From: an uncultured Blautia sp.
Lineage (GTDB): Bacteria; Bacillota; Clostridia; Lachnospirales; Lachnospiraceae
Reading direction: 5' to 3'
DNA length: 64,000 nt
Assembly (NCBI GenBank): GCA_900539525.1
Contig: UQCM01000009.1
Location: forward strand, 7,656-71,655
Under the pieces are notes generated by a model. It searched no databases and was not told the DNA's origin. It was given only the letters and a program-made list of their open reading frames with translations. The translations under genes and the position numbers were made by a program. Positions 8,174 to 16,573 of the stretch are shown piece after piece (the stretch's first letter is position 1; each line of letters starts with the position of its first letter).

Positions 8174-9929
8174 GGAAGAGCTTATGGATGAATATTATCG
8201 AATGGAGGCGGAAAACAGAATCCGCAATCTGATGTGGACGGTGAGCGGCGATTATGCTCTGGATACGGAACCGGATCTTGCACATTATTCAAGATCAAAG
8301 GATATTTCCATTTATGACGCTGTGAAGCAGGGCGCATTTTCGAAATTTTTTGATAAAGAGCAGTTTGGCATGTATATGGTCAAAAAGGTCTTTCTCGGTG
8401 CGGAAGAACCGTCGCTGGTACAGATCGGACAGCTCTGTGTGGACAGTGCGGTTTTCCCGAAGATTGCCCGAGAACGTATCGGTGTGCCGGATATCAGGCG
8501 CCGGGCCTTCCTGGATCTGCTGGAGTATGACTTTGAAAAGCTGTCAGGCTCTTTTGCGGGGCGGGTCAGGCTGGCTCTGATGAGGGGCTATGTGACGGGA
8601 GATATGCATGGGGAAAAACGGATCCGGGAGGCTGCCGACAGAATCTGTGCATTGGCAGAGGCAGAGGATACGATGGAACTGATCCGCACGGTGGACAGTT
8701 TTTACAATACCTATATTGACAGAGGCTTCGAGAAAAAACATGGTGATCTGGAGAAAGTACTGGCAGTGACGATGGAGCAGCTTCGGACCTTTAACTGGCA
8801 GGATTATCTGGATGAGGAGATGCGCCAGGATCAGCTGGAACGCTATCTGAACCGGATGACGGATTCCATGACCAGGTCCGGTGAGGAGGACAGGGAAAAG
8901 AAACAGGGTAAGGGCGGCGTCATTTATCTGGATGAGGCTGCTGTGGAGAAGATGTATTCCTACATTGAACTGAACTATGGCAGATCCTATCTGAATGAGC
9001 AGGAGCAGAAGAGAATCAACAGCAGGGTATGCCGGGGGATCCACGGGGACTGTTCTCTGTACTTTACTGACGGCATTCTGTCCGGGATGGTAAAAGTGAA
9101 TTCGCAGTCAGAGTATGCCAGAAAGACAAAAGAAATCAATCTGCGCACCTGGCGGCAGAACAGGCGGGTGACAAAGCGAAATATCGATCTTCTTTCTGAT
9201 ATGCTGAAGCGGACACTGCTGCTTCGCAGTGAACGTGAGGTATGTCCGGCGGAATACGGAACGATTATACCTAACAGACTCTGGAAGATCGGGAGGACTG
9301 AGGACAGGAAGCTTTTTGAACGGGAATTTAAAAAGGACAGCTCTGATTTTGTGGTAGATGTGCTGATTGATTCCAGCGGCTCACAGAGGGTGAGACAGAG
9401 TCAGGTGGCATTGCAGGCGTATATCATCAGCGAGGCACTCAGCAAAGTACAGATTCCCCACAGGGTCATGGGATTTTGTACCTTCTGGGATTATACCGTC
9501 ATGCGCAGGTTTCGGGAATATGACGAGGGACGGGAGGCAAATGAGAGGATTTTTGAGTTCTATGGCTCATCAAATAACAGGGATGGTCTTGCCATCCGGG
9601 CGGCAGCACTGGGACTGTCAGAGAGGGCAGAGGAACACAAGATTCTGATCGTGCTGAGTGACGGAAGACCAAATGATATCATTGTGAACCGCCCGAACAG
9701 CAGGAATCCGAAACCCTATTTTGGCGAGTATGCGGTAAGGGATACTGCGTTCGAGGTGAGGAAGCTGAGAAATACAGGAATCGCGGTGCTCGGTGTGTTT
9801 GCAGGTGATGAACAGGATCTTCAGGCGGAAAGAAAAATCTTTGGAAAAGATTTTGCATATATCCGGAACATCGGAAATTTCGCAAATGTAGTGGGAAGGT
9901 ATCTCCAGAAACAGCTTGAGGACGAATGA
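8163..9929 (+). CDS. VWA-domain (MIDAS) protein partnered with the AAA+ ATPase
   Basis: This 588-residue cytoplasmic protein has no signal peptide or membrane segment. Its N-terminal 350 residues are helical and charged and I do not recognise them. The C-terminal part is a von Willebrand A domain with an intact metal-ion-dependent adhesion site, D403-S-S-G-S407, and the later VLSDGRPND (497-505). MoxR ATPases and MIDAS proteins are known to act as pairs, as in NorQ-NorD and CbbQ-CbbO. No obvious client enzyme (methanol dehydrogenase, NorBC, Rubisco) is nearby, so the target is unknown. The start is the ATG at 8163 inside the ATPase gene; a GTG at 8157 is also in frame. No strong ribosome site is visible, which suggests coupling to upstream translation. 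Confidence 0.85.
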   Translation: MSFEEELMDEYYRMEAENRIRNLMWTVSGDYALDTEPDLAHYSRSKDISIYDAVKQGAFSKFFDKEQFGMYMVKKVFLGAEEPSLVQIGQLCVDSAVFPKIARERIGVPDIRRRAFLDLLEYDFEKLSGSFAGRVRLALMRGYVTGDMHGEKRIREAADRICALAEAEDTMELIRTVDSFYNTYIDRGFEKKHGDLEKVLAVTMEQLRTFNWQDYLDEEMRQDQLERYLNRMTDSMTRSGEEDREKKQGKGGVIYLDEAAVEKMYSYIELNYGRSYLNEQEQKRINSRVCRGIHGDCSLYFTDGILSGMVKVNSQSEYARKTKEINLRTWRQNRRVTKRNIDLLSDMLKRTLLLRSEREVCPAEYGTIIPNRLWKIGRTEDRKLFEREFKKDSSDFVVDVLIDSSGSQRVRQSQVALQAYIISEALSKVQIPHRVMGFCTFWDYTVMRRFREYDEGREANERIFEFYGSSNNRDGLAIRAAALGLSERAEEHKILIVLSDGRPNDIIVNRPNSRNPKPYFGEYAVRDTAFEVRKLRNTGIAVLGVFAGDEQDLQAERKIFGKDFAYIRNIGNFANVVGRYLQKQLEDE

Positions 9930-10030
9930 TTGCCCCGGACTGTTTATAGAGCAGAGCGCAGATATATCCACTGTCATGCGAGCAAAGTGAGAGTCCTGCA
10001 TGTGCAAAAGGAAAGCCTCACAGAGGCGAT

Positions 10031-10056
10031 CTTGCGAATGGACTCTGAACAGTTAC
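10031..10056. repeat. Half copy of the GTAACTGTTCAGAG repeat
   Basis: Bases 10031-10056 match the right half of the hairpin at 7184-7228 (TTGCGARTGGRCTC followed by TGAACAGTTAC). The left arm is missing, so no hairpin forms. It lies in the 151-base gap between the VWA gene and the flavoprotein gene. I see no other gene or clear promoter in that gap. Confidence 0.5.
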
Positions 10057-10080
10057 GAATAAAAATAAGGCGGATAGAGA

Positions 10081-11313
10081 ATGAGTAAAGTGATAATCAT
10101 TGGCGGCGGAGCTGCCGGAATGTTTGCCGCAGTGACGGCAGCAGAAAACAGACATGAGGTCCATGTGTATGAAAAAAATGAAAAGCTTGGAAAGAAGCTG
10201 TATATTACAGGAAAGGGCAGATGTAACCTGACGAATGCCTGTGATATGGAAGAGCTGTTTGAGGCAGTATGTACGAACGGGAAATTTCTGTACAGTGCAT
10301 TTTATGGTTTTACGAATCAGGATGCGATCCGGTTTTTCGAGGAAAGCGGTCTTCTGACGAAGGTAGAGAGAGGAAACAGGGTATTTCCGGAATCCGATCA
10401 CTCCTCGGATGTGATCAGTGTCCTGCAGCGTCAGATGAAGAAGCGTGGTGTGCAGATCCATTTGAATACAGGGGTAAAGGAGGTTCTCGCTGAGGAAGGA
10501 CATGTAAAAGGCATTCTTACAGCAGATGGGAAAAAAGTGGATGCAGATGCAGTCATCATTGCTACAGGAGGATTCTCTTATCAGAGTACGGGATCGGATG
10601 GTGACGGCTACCGGTTTGCCAGAGAACTTGGACACCGTGTGACAGAGCTGTCACCATCACTGGTTCCTCTGAACGTTAAGGAAGAGACCGTGCGGCATCT
10701 GCAGGGGCTTTCTCTTAAAAATATCAGGGTTTCTGTCTTTGACGGAAAGAAATGTCTGTATGAGGATTTTGGTGAAATGATGTTTACACATTTTGGGGTG
10801 ACAGGGCCTCTGATCCTTACAGCAAGCAGCCGGATACAGAAGCAGCTGAAAAAGAAGGAGCTGGTTCTGTCTATCGATCTGAAGCCTGCCCTGTCCGAAG
10901 AACAGCTGGATCACAGACTGCTGAAGGACTTTGAGGAGGCAAAGAATAAGCAGTTTAAAAATGCGCTGAACGGGCTTTTTCCTGCGAAGCTGATACCTGT
11001 CATGGTAGAAAAGTCCGGAATCCTTCCGGAGAAAAAGGTCAATGAGATCTCCAGGGAAGAAAGACATCATTTTTTGCAGCTGATAAAAAATTTCAGGTTG
11101 ACCATCACGGGATTCAGAGGATATAATGAGGCTATTATCACAAAAGGCGGTGTTCACGTAAAAGAGATCAATCCATCCACCATGGAGTCCAGAATCGTTT
11201 CCGGTGTATATTTTGCCGGGGAGGTGCTGGATCTGGATGCAGTGACAGGAGGGTTTAATCTCCAGATCGCGTGGTCAACGGCTTATGCCGCGGGAATGAG
11301 CATTCCGCAGTAA
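10081..11313 (+). CDS. FAD-dependent oxidoreductase, HI0933/BaiN-like family
   Basis: This is a 410-residue flavoprotein. The dinucleotide-binding glycines are at 8-13 (GGGAAG), followed by YEKNEKLGKKLYITGKGRCNLTNA, which is diagnostic of the HI0933 (aminoacetone oxidase / BaiN-like) family. A second FAD-contact segment, ATGGFSYQSTGSDGDGYRFA, and the C-terminal GEVLDLDAVTGGFNLQIAWSTAYAAG complete it. The family reaction is poorly defined. BaiN was proposed to act on bile-acid intermediates, but most members, including those beside cmk as here, have no proven substrate. The next gene, cmk, begins about 20 bases downstream, so they form one operon with ispH and the S1 protein. Confidence 0.88.
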   Translation: MSKVIIIGGGAAGMFAAVTAAENRHEVHVYEKNEKLGKKLYITGKGRCNLTNACDMEELFEAVCTNGKFLYSAFYGFTNQDAIRFFEESGLLTKVERGNRVFPESDHSSDVISVLQRQMKKRGVQIHLNTGVKEVLAEEGHVKGILTADGKKVDADAVIIATGGFSYQSTGSDGDGYRFARELGHRVTELSPSLVPLNVKEETVRHLQGLSLKNIRVSVFDGKKCLYEDFGEMMFTHFGVTGPLILTASSRIQKQLKKKELVLSIDLKPALSEEQLDHRLLKDFEEAKNKQFKNALNGLFPAKLIPVMVEKSGILPEKKVNEISREERHHFLQLIKNFRLTITGFRGYNEAIITKGGVHVKEINPSTMESRIVSGVYFAGEVLDLDAVTGGFNLQIAWSTAYAAGMSIPQ

Positions 11314-11334
11314 GAGATGATGAGGAGGTTTTCG

Positions 11335-12012
11335 ATGAGTTTTAATATAGCTATAGACGGCCCTGCGGGAGCCGGAAAAAGCACGATTGCAAAAAAAGTT
11401 GCAAAAGAGCTGTCGTTCATTTATGTAGATACCGGAGCGATGTACCGGGCGATTGCCCTTCATCTGCTCAGAAATGGAATATCACCGGATGATGAAGAGC
11501 GTCTCACGGAAGCCTGCAGGCAGATCACGGTCAGTATAGAGTATCAGAACGGTGAGCAGCAGGTCATCTTAAATGGTGAAAATGTCACAGGAGAGATCCG
11601 GACAGAGGAAGTTGGAAACATGGCTTCTGCAGCGTCTGCAAAGCCGTGTGTAAGACAGGCATTGCTGAGTATTCAGAGAGATCTGGCGGCAAAGGCAGAT
11701 GTACTGATGGATGGAAGAGATATCGGAACCAACATCCTGCCGGATGCCCAGCTGAAGATCTATCTGACGGCAAGCACAGAAACCAGGGCAAGGCGCCGCT
11801 TCCTGGAACTTCGGGAAAAGGGAGAAGCATGCGATCTGGCATCCATCGAGCGTGATATTGAGGAAAGAGACAGAAGGGACATGACCAGGCAGATCGCACC
11901 CCTTTGTCAGGCGAAAGATGCCATACTGGTGGATTCTTCAGACATGAGTATTGATGAGGTGGTAACATGTATTATATCGTTGTATCATGATGCCAGGGTC
12001 AAAAGGTCATGA
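11335..12012 (+). CDS. cmk: Cytidylate kinase
   Basis: Phosphorylates CMP/dCMP using ATP, in pyrimidine nucleotide recycling. It has 225 residues, with the P-loop GPAGAGKS at 9-16, then YVDTGAMYRA and the C-terminal DGRDIGTNILPDA, which is typical of Cmk. The start at 11335 is supported by AGGAGG seven bases upstream. ispH follows 49 bases downstream. The order flavoprotein - cmk - ispH - S1 protein is common in Clostridia. Confidence 0.96.
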   Translation: MSFNIAIDGPAGAGKSTIAKKVAKELSFIYVDTGAMYRAIALHLLRNGISPDDEERLTEACRQITVSIEYQNGEQQVILNGENVTGEIRTEEVGNMASAASAKPCVRQALLSIQRDLAAKADVLMDGRDIGTNILPDAQLKIYLTASTETRARRRFLELREKGEACDLASIERDIEERDRRDMTRQIAPLCQAKDAILVDSSDMSIDEVVTCIISLYHDARVKRS

Positions 12013-12061
12013 TTTTCATGCAGATAGATACCGGAAAATTGAAATCACGGAGGCTTTAAAG

Positions 12062-12907
12062 ATGAAAGTAAAAGTAGCCAAAACCGCCGGCTTCTGCTTT
12101 GGCGTGAAACGTGCCGTCGATAAAGTTTATGAACAGGTTGAAAAATCGGAAGTTCCTATTTACACCTATGGTCCGATCATCCACAACGAAGAAGTGGTAA
12201 AGGATCTGGAAGCCAGGGGCGTAAAAGTGATCAATGGGAAAGAAGAACTGGAAAGACTGGAAAGGGGGACGGTAGTCATCCGTTCCCACGGAGTATCCGA
12301 AGAGATTCAGAGGCTGATCGAGGAGAAGGGACTGCAGCTGGTTGATGCAACCTGTCCTTTTGTAAAGAAGATCCATAAGATCGTAAAGAAAGAAAGTCAC
12401 GAGGGGGCTCATATCGTCATTATCGGAAACAGCAGTCATCCGGAGGTAGAAGGTATCAAAGGATGGTGTGAAGGGACAGTTACCGTACTGGAATCAGAGG
12501 AAGAGGCACAGAATTTTACCTGTGACGGGCAAAAAAAGCTCTGTCTGGTGTCTCAGACGACATTTAATTACAATAAATTTCATAAATTAGTTGAAATTAT
12601 TTCCGAAAAGGGGTATGATATACTTGTTTTAAATACGATCTGCAATGCGACGGAAGAACGTCAGACTGAGGCCAGGAGCATTGCGCGGGAATCGGACGGT
12701 ATGATCGTCATTGGCGGCAGGCACAGTTCCAATACCCAGAAGTTATTTGAAATATGCAAGAAAGAATGTGAAAATACTTACTTTATACAGACACTCGATG
12801 ATTTGGATGTAGACTGGCTGCACTCCATGAGTTGCGTAGGTATTACCGCAGGGGCTTCAACCCCAAATAATATAATTGAGGAGGTTCTGAAAGAATGTCA
12901 GAAATGA
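12062..12907 (+). CDS. ispH: 4-hydroxy-3-methylbut-2-enyl diphosphate reductase (IspH/LytB)
   Basis: Last step of the MEP isoprenoid pathway, reducing HMBPP to IPP and DMAPP with a [4Fe-4S] cluster. The three cluster cysteines are visible in GFCFGVKRAV (C12), DATCPFV and NTICNATEERQ. The 281-residue length is normal for the catalytic domain. I place the start at 12062, with GGAGG upstream. The ORF can be opened back to 11987 inside cmk, but that extension does not resemble the family. Its last 13 bases overlap the start of the S1-domain gene. In many Clostridia these two are fused into one IspH-RpsA protein; here they are separate but translationally coupled. The same window carries dxs and ispA. 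Confidence 0.96.
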   Translation: MKVKVAKTAGFCFGVKRAVDKVYEQVEKSEVPIYTYGPIIHNEEVVKDLEARGVKVINGKEELERLERGTVVIRSHGVSEEIQRLIEEKGLQLVDATCPFVKKIHKIVKKESHEGAHIVIIGNSSHPEVEGIKGWCEGTVTVLESEEEAQNFTCDGQKKLCLVSQTTFNYNKFHKLVEIISEKGYDILVLNTICNATEERQTEARSIARESDGMIVIGGRHSSNTQKLFEICKKECENTYFIQTLDDLDVDWLHSMSCVGITAGASTPNNIIEEVLKECQK

Positions 12908-13977
12908 GCTTTGAGCAGATGCTGGACGAGTCGTTCAAAACAATTCATAATGGGGAGGTAGTCGAGGGTACAGTTATTGATGTTAAAGAAGACGAGATCA
13001 TCTTAAACATCGGTTATAAAGCTGATGGTATCATCAGTAAGAGCGAGTACTCCAATGACTCTAGTATTGATCTTCGTGAAGTTGTTCATGTAAACGACAA
13101 GATGGAAGCAAAGGTCCTGAAAGTAAACGATGGTGAGGGTCAGGTTTCACTTACCTACAAGAGACTCGCAGCAGAAAAAGGAAACAAGAGATTAGAGGAG
13201 GCTTTCGAATCACATGAAGTTCTGAAGGCTCCGGTAGCACAGGTATTAGACGGTGGACTGAGTGTCATCGTGGATGAAGCAAGAGTATTCATCCCGGCAA
13301 GTCTGGTATCCGATACTTATGAGAAGAATCTTGCAAAATATGCAGGTCAGGAAATTGAATTCGTTATCAGCGAGTTCAATCCGCGCAGAAGAAGAATCAT
13401 CGGCGACAGAAAACAGCTCCTTGTTGCGAAAAAGGCAGAGATGCAGAAAGAACTGTTTGCAAGAATCAATATTGGCGATGTAGTTGAAGGTGTTGTTAAG
13501 AATGTGACAGATTTTGGAGCATTCATTGACCTGGGAGGAGCAGACGGTCTGCTTCACATCTCCGAAATGTCCTGGGGACGCGTGGAGAATCCGAAGAAGG
13601 TATTCAAGGTTGGCGAGAAGCTTTCCGTTCTGATCAAAGACATCAGCGGCGAGAAGATTGCACTGAGCCTGAAGTTTGAGGATCAGAATCCATGGCTGAC
13701 AGCAGCAGAGAAATATGCAGTAGGAAATGTAGTAGAAGGAAAGGTTGCCAGAATGACAGATTTCGGTGCTTTCGTAGAGTTAGAGCCGGGTGTGGATGCA
13801 CTTCTTCACGTTTCACAGATTTCTCATGAGCATGTAGACAAGCCGTCTGATGTACTGAATGTTGGTCAGATCATCAGCGCTAAGGTTGTAGATTTCAACG
13901 AAGCTGACAGAAAGATCAGCCTGAGTATGAAAGCACTGGAGACAGCTGCTCCTGCTGAGGAAGCCGTAGAAGAGTAA
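12895..13977 (+). CDS. rpsA: S1 RNA-binding domain protein, ribosomal protein S1-like
   Basis: This 360-residue protein has four S1 (OB-fold) repeats at about 18-85, 103-170, 190-258 and 276-345. The best are repeats 3 and 4: VVKNVTDFGAFIDLGGADG followed by LLHISEMSW, and VARMTDFGAFVELEPGVDA followed by LLHVSQISHEH. It probably binds mRNA at or near the ribosome. Firmicute S1 homologues are shorter than the six-repeat E. coli S1 and their essential role varies. The ATG at 12895 overlaps the end of ispH. A strong terminator follows at 14003. Confidence 0.92.
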   Translation: MSEMSFEQMLDESFKTIHNGEVVEGTVIDVKEDEIILNIGYKADGIISKSEYSNDSSIDLREVVHVNDKMEAKVLKVNDGEGQVSLTYKRLAAEKGNKRLEEAFESHEVLKAPVAQVLDGGLSVIVDEARVFIPASLVSDTYEKNLAKYAGQEIEFVISEFNPRRRRIIGDRKQLLVAKKAEMQKELFARINIGDVVEGVVKNVTDFGAFIDLGGADGLLHISEMSWGRVENPKKVFKVGEKLSVLIKDISGEKIALSLKFEDQNPWLTAAEKYAVGNVVEGKVARMTDFGAFVELEPGVDALLHVSQISHEHVDKPSDVLNVGQIISAKVVDFNEADRKISLSMKALETAAPAEEAVEE

Positions 13978-14002
13978 ATCGTTTATTTGCAATGTATAAT
14001 GA

Positions 14003-14034
14003 AGGGATATCTCATGTGAGGTATCCCTTTTTTT
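14003..14034 (+). terminator. Rho-independent terminator after the S1-domain gene
   Basis: AGGGATATCTCA pairs with TGAGGTATCCCT (one G-T pair) and runs directly into a 7-T tract. It closes the flavoprotein-cmk-ispH-rpsA operon. Confidence 0.9.
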
Positions 14035-14141
14035 GCCCGTTTTCCAGTGATTAAGACTCGTTTACAAAACAATGATGATTTTGTTTTCTCTTCAAGATAG
14101 AATAATATGAGCCAAGGGACAAATGGACATAAAAATCCGAA

Positions 14142-14179
14142 GGCATCATGGGGTCAAAAGATCTTTTCCCCATGATACC
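14142..14179. repeat. REP-like palindrome (GGGGTCAAA type), copy 2
   Basis: ATCATGGGG (14145-14153) pairs with CCCCATGAT (14168-14176) around an AAAAGATCTTTT centre, so nearly the whole 38-base unit is palindromic. It shares CATCATGGGGTCAAA with the copy near 7021-7054. The rest of the 13978-14237 gap holds the terminator at 14003 and a looser inverted repeat, AAAACAA...TTGTTTT (14066-14087). Confidence 0.55.
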
Positions 14180-14237
14180 GAGGATTTATGAATAACGGAT
14201 TCATATAATAGTCAGAAAATGAGGGGAGAAATTTCGA

Positions 14238-15206
14238 ATGATGAGACAGGAAAACAGAAATCACAGGATAAGGGAACGGGAAAGGTTTCGCAGAATGGAA
14301 AGAAGGAGAAGAAGGGTGCGGAGGATACGCAGAGCCATTGTCTGTATGTTCAGCCTGATGATGATACTGATCCTGCTTGGAATCATCACGCATATGTTGA
14401 AACCGTTCAGAGAGATGCCGAATACGGACAGGATAAAACACGCAGTGGTTGCATTTGAACAGGAGAACATTTTGGGAGAAACTGATTCAGAAAGCAATAT
14501 GAAATATGAGATTCCCTGGCTGGACGAACTGAAAGCAATGGAGAAGCAGGACGGGCGTATCAGGGGTGTAGTAGAACATGCAGAGGAATATCCGGAAAAG
14601 GTATTAAAGATGCTTGCAAAGAATATTGAAACACTGGATTTTGTACTGAATTATTTTGATAAAAAGGATCTGCCCTGTTCGGAAACCATCGGAGAACTTG
14701 AAATGAACGGTGAGATTCCTTTGCTCATCCAGTGGGATGAGCGGTGGGGATATGGTTCTTATGGAAGCAGCATGGTAGCTGTCAGCGGCTGCGGGCCCGC
14801 CTGTATCGCTATGGTGGCATCCGGGCTGACCGGAAGGACAGATATTACCCCGTATTCGGTGGCATCCTACAGCGAAGAAAACGGCTTTCTGACACCGGAG
14901 CTTGATACCAGCTGGGATCTGATGACCTACGGCTGTGAAGTATTTGGTATTACCGGTACGATGCTGGGACTGGACGAAGCGGCTATGGCAAATACGCTGA
15001 ACGGGGGCTGTCCGATTATATGCAGCATGGGTCCGGGAGACTTTACGGAAAGTGGACATTTTATAGTGCTTACATCCTATGAGGCCGGAGCCTTCCATGT
15101 GAACGACCCCAACAGCCGGATCCGAAGCGGGCAAATCTGGAGCTATGAAACGCTGAAAGATCAGATTGTAAATATGTGGTATTATACGGTTACAGGCGAT
15201 GATTAA
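14238..15206 (+). CDS. Membrane-anchored C39-like cysteine peptidase
   Basis: This 322-residue protein begins with a very arginine-rich cytoplasmic stretch (about 1-33) and one membrane segment (about 34-53), so the bulk is outside. The C-terminal domain (about 155-318) resembles Peptidase_C39_2. The expected catalytic Cys is in GCGPAC (C185), the His in ESGHFIVL (H274) and the Asp in NDPNS (D290), and the WDERWG motif precedes the Cys. The domain resembles that of bacteriocin-processing peptidases, but no ABC exporter or double-glycine peptide is encoded here. It is probably a stand-alone cell-surface peptidase or amidase. A GGGGAG site lies upstream of the paired ATG codons at 14238. Confidence 0.82.
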   Translation: MMRQENRNHRIRERERFRRMERRRRRVRRIRRAIVCMFSLMMILILLGIITHMLKPFREMPNTDRIKHAVVAFEQENILGETDSESNMKYEIPWLDELKAMEKQDGRIRGVVEHAEEYPEKVLKMLAKNIETLDFVLNYFDKKDLPCSETIGELEMNGEIPLLIQWDERWGYGSYGSSMVAVSGCGPACIAMVASGLTGRTDITPYSVASYSEENGFLTPELDTSWDLMTYGCEVFGITGTMLGLDEAAMANTLNGGCPIICSMGPGDFTESGHFIVLTSYEAGAFHVNDPNSRIRSGQIWSYETLKDQIVNMWYYTVTGDD

Positions 15207-15278
15207 GAACAAGTTTCCTGTTTGTTACTGGTCTTTTACTATCGCAGTGCGAGATTATGCAGTATGCATCCTGCCTGT

Positions 15279-15341
15279 GCAGAAACCTTGCGTGTTACTG
15301 GCCACAGAGTGAACAGTAACACGCAAGATTTCTGCTTTTAT
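15279..15341 (+). terminator. Long terminator hairpin built around a repeat-end sequence
   Basis: A 22-base arm (15279-15300) pairs with 15314-15335 with only one mismatch (C against A). The loop is 13 bases and TTTTATTTTT follows. It ends the C39-like peptidase gene and lies between convergent genes. The apex, 15294-15320, is a solo copy of the GTTACTGGYCAC...GTGAACAGTAAC element that forms the right end of the 155-bp repeat family, so a repeat end appears to have become part of a terminator. Confidence 0.85.
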
Positions 15342-15387
15342 TTTTGGGAGATTGTGCTATAATGGAACATAGGAAAAAGACTTCAGC

Positions 15388-16464
15388 CTAAACATGTTTC
15401 AGAAGTCCTGAAAGGTATTGCTCCAGTGCCCGGGTATCCGAAAGAAATTCGGGAGTACATTCCATGAAGTAAGAGACATCCTTGTAGTCTTTTTTAAATA
15501 AGGGGGTAACGGCTGTGTCATATACGGGAAGAAAGCAGCCGTTTTTTCTGCAGTAGCAGGTGGAGGCTTTTGCAGGAACACGATGCTCCCTGTCTACATA
15601 AGACGCAACACTTTTGTGGATGGCAGTATCCTCCAATGGCAGGTAGTAATAGTTTTTATAATCATTAAAAAAATATTTCAGATTTCCCCGGAATCCATGG
15701 ATACTCATTCTGCAGGAAGATCCACAGGCAGTCAGATATCCGTGTTCCAGCGGGACGGAGATCTGCTTCGGAACAGGTGTCTTAAGAGTAAGAGAAAGGA
15801 GAAGCTGAAAAGAATTCTCATCTTCTTCCATCTGTGAAACTCCGGAAAGCTCGAATTTTCCATCCAGCAGATCTGAATAGGAGAAGAGGGAAAAGAGCGA
15901 TGCGGTTCCCAGAAGATCATCATGATTATGGAGAAGCAGGATTTCCTGTAAGTCGTATGCTCCGGTCTGAGCAAACTGATGGTAGACGGAAATCAGTTTT
16001 CCACCATCCATAGTATCCTTTCTGGATACGGAGAGAAATTCTTCCAGAGATTTCAGGTTCATGGCAGAAAGCTTCAGAAGTTTTTTCAAAGGCCGGAATG
16101 TCCTGTATAAATCAATACTTTGCAGATTTTCCGGAAAAAAAGGAAGCTCGAGAGCTGTACACCTTTTCATGAGATAGGGGAGATCAAAGGCATCTCCATT
16201 AAAATGTACCAGAACTTGAAAGTCTTTCATAAAATAAAAGAAGGACGTGAGGAGCTCCTTCTCATCCTCCGGTGTTTCACTGAGCCACTGGGTCATTTTC
16301 CAGTTGTTTTCTTCCGGGAACAGGACACCGATGAGGTAGGTAAAAGAGCTTTCAGGAGAGAAGCCTGTCGTTTCGATATCAAAGATGACGGGTTTACCGA
16401 ATGTTGAATAACGATCAGGAAATTCAAAAGCGGGAGTCCCGTATATTTCTGTTTTGGTTATCAT
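15388..16464 (-). CDS. YprB-like RNase H-fold 3'-5' exonuclease
   Basis: This 358-residue protein has the DEDD exonuclease fold seen in B. subtilis YprB (ribonuclease H-like domain). The first acidic pair is in FDIETTGF (D29, E31). HFNGDAFDLPYL carries the second Asp and HNHDDLLG the last. The region after about 220 is less conserved. It probably degrades nucleic acid in the cytoplasm, but its substrate is unproven. The start at 16464 has GGAGGAA eight bases upstream; the longer open frame to 16524 lacks a site. It is convergent with the C39-like gene. Confidence 0.82.
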   Translation of the reverse strand: MITKTEIYGTPAFEFPDRYSTFGKPVIFDIETTGFSPESSFTYLIGVLFPEENNWKMTQWLSETPEDEKELLTSFFYFMKDFQVLVHFNGDAFDLPYLMKRCTALELPFFPENLQSIDLYRTFRPLKKLLKLSAMNLKSLEEFLSVSRKDTMDGGKLISVYHQFAQTGAYDLQEILLLHNHDDLLGTASLFSLFSYSDLLDGKFELSGVSQMEEDENSFQLLLSLTLKTPVPKQISVPLEHGYLTACGSSCRMSIHGFRGNLKYFFNDYKNYYYLPLEDTAIHKSVASYVDREHRVPAKASTCYCRKNGCFLPVYDTAVTPLFKKDYKDVSYFMECTPEFLSDTRALEQYLSGLLKHV

Positions 16465-16573
16465 AAAAATTCCTCCATAAAGGTTGAGCTGAAGACAGTA
16501 TATCGCATTTTCCGGATTTCTCAAAGAAGAAAGTAGAAATGAACGGAAATGACAGAATGAAAGGAAAGTATGT

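Noticed and set aside
14066..14087. AAAACAA...TTGTTTT as an operator shared with galK
   Set aside because: The spacing (8 versus 3 bases) differs and such AT-rich inverted repeats are common by chance.
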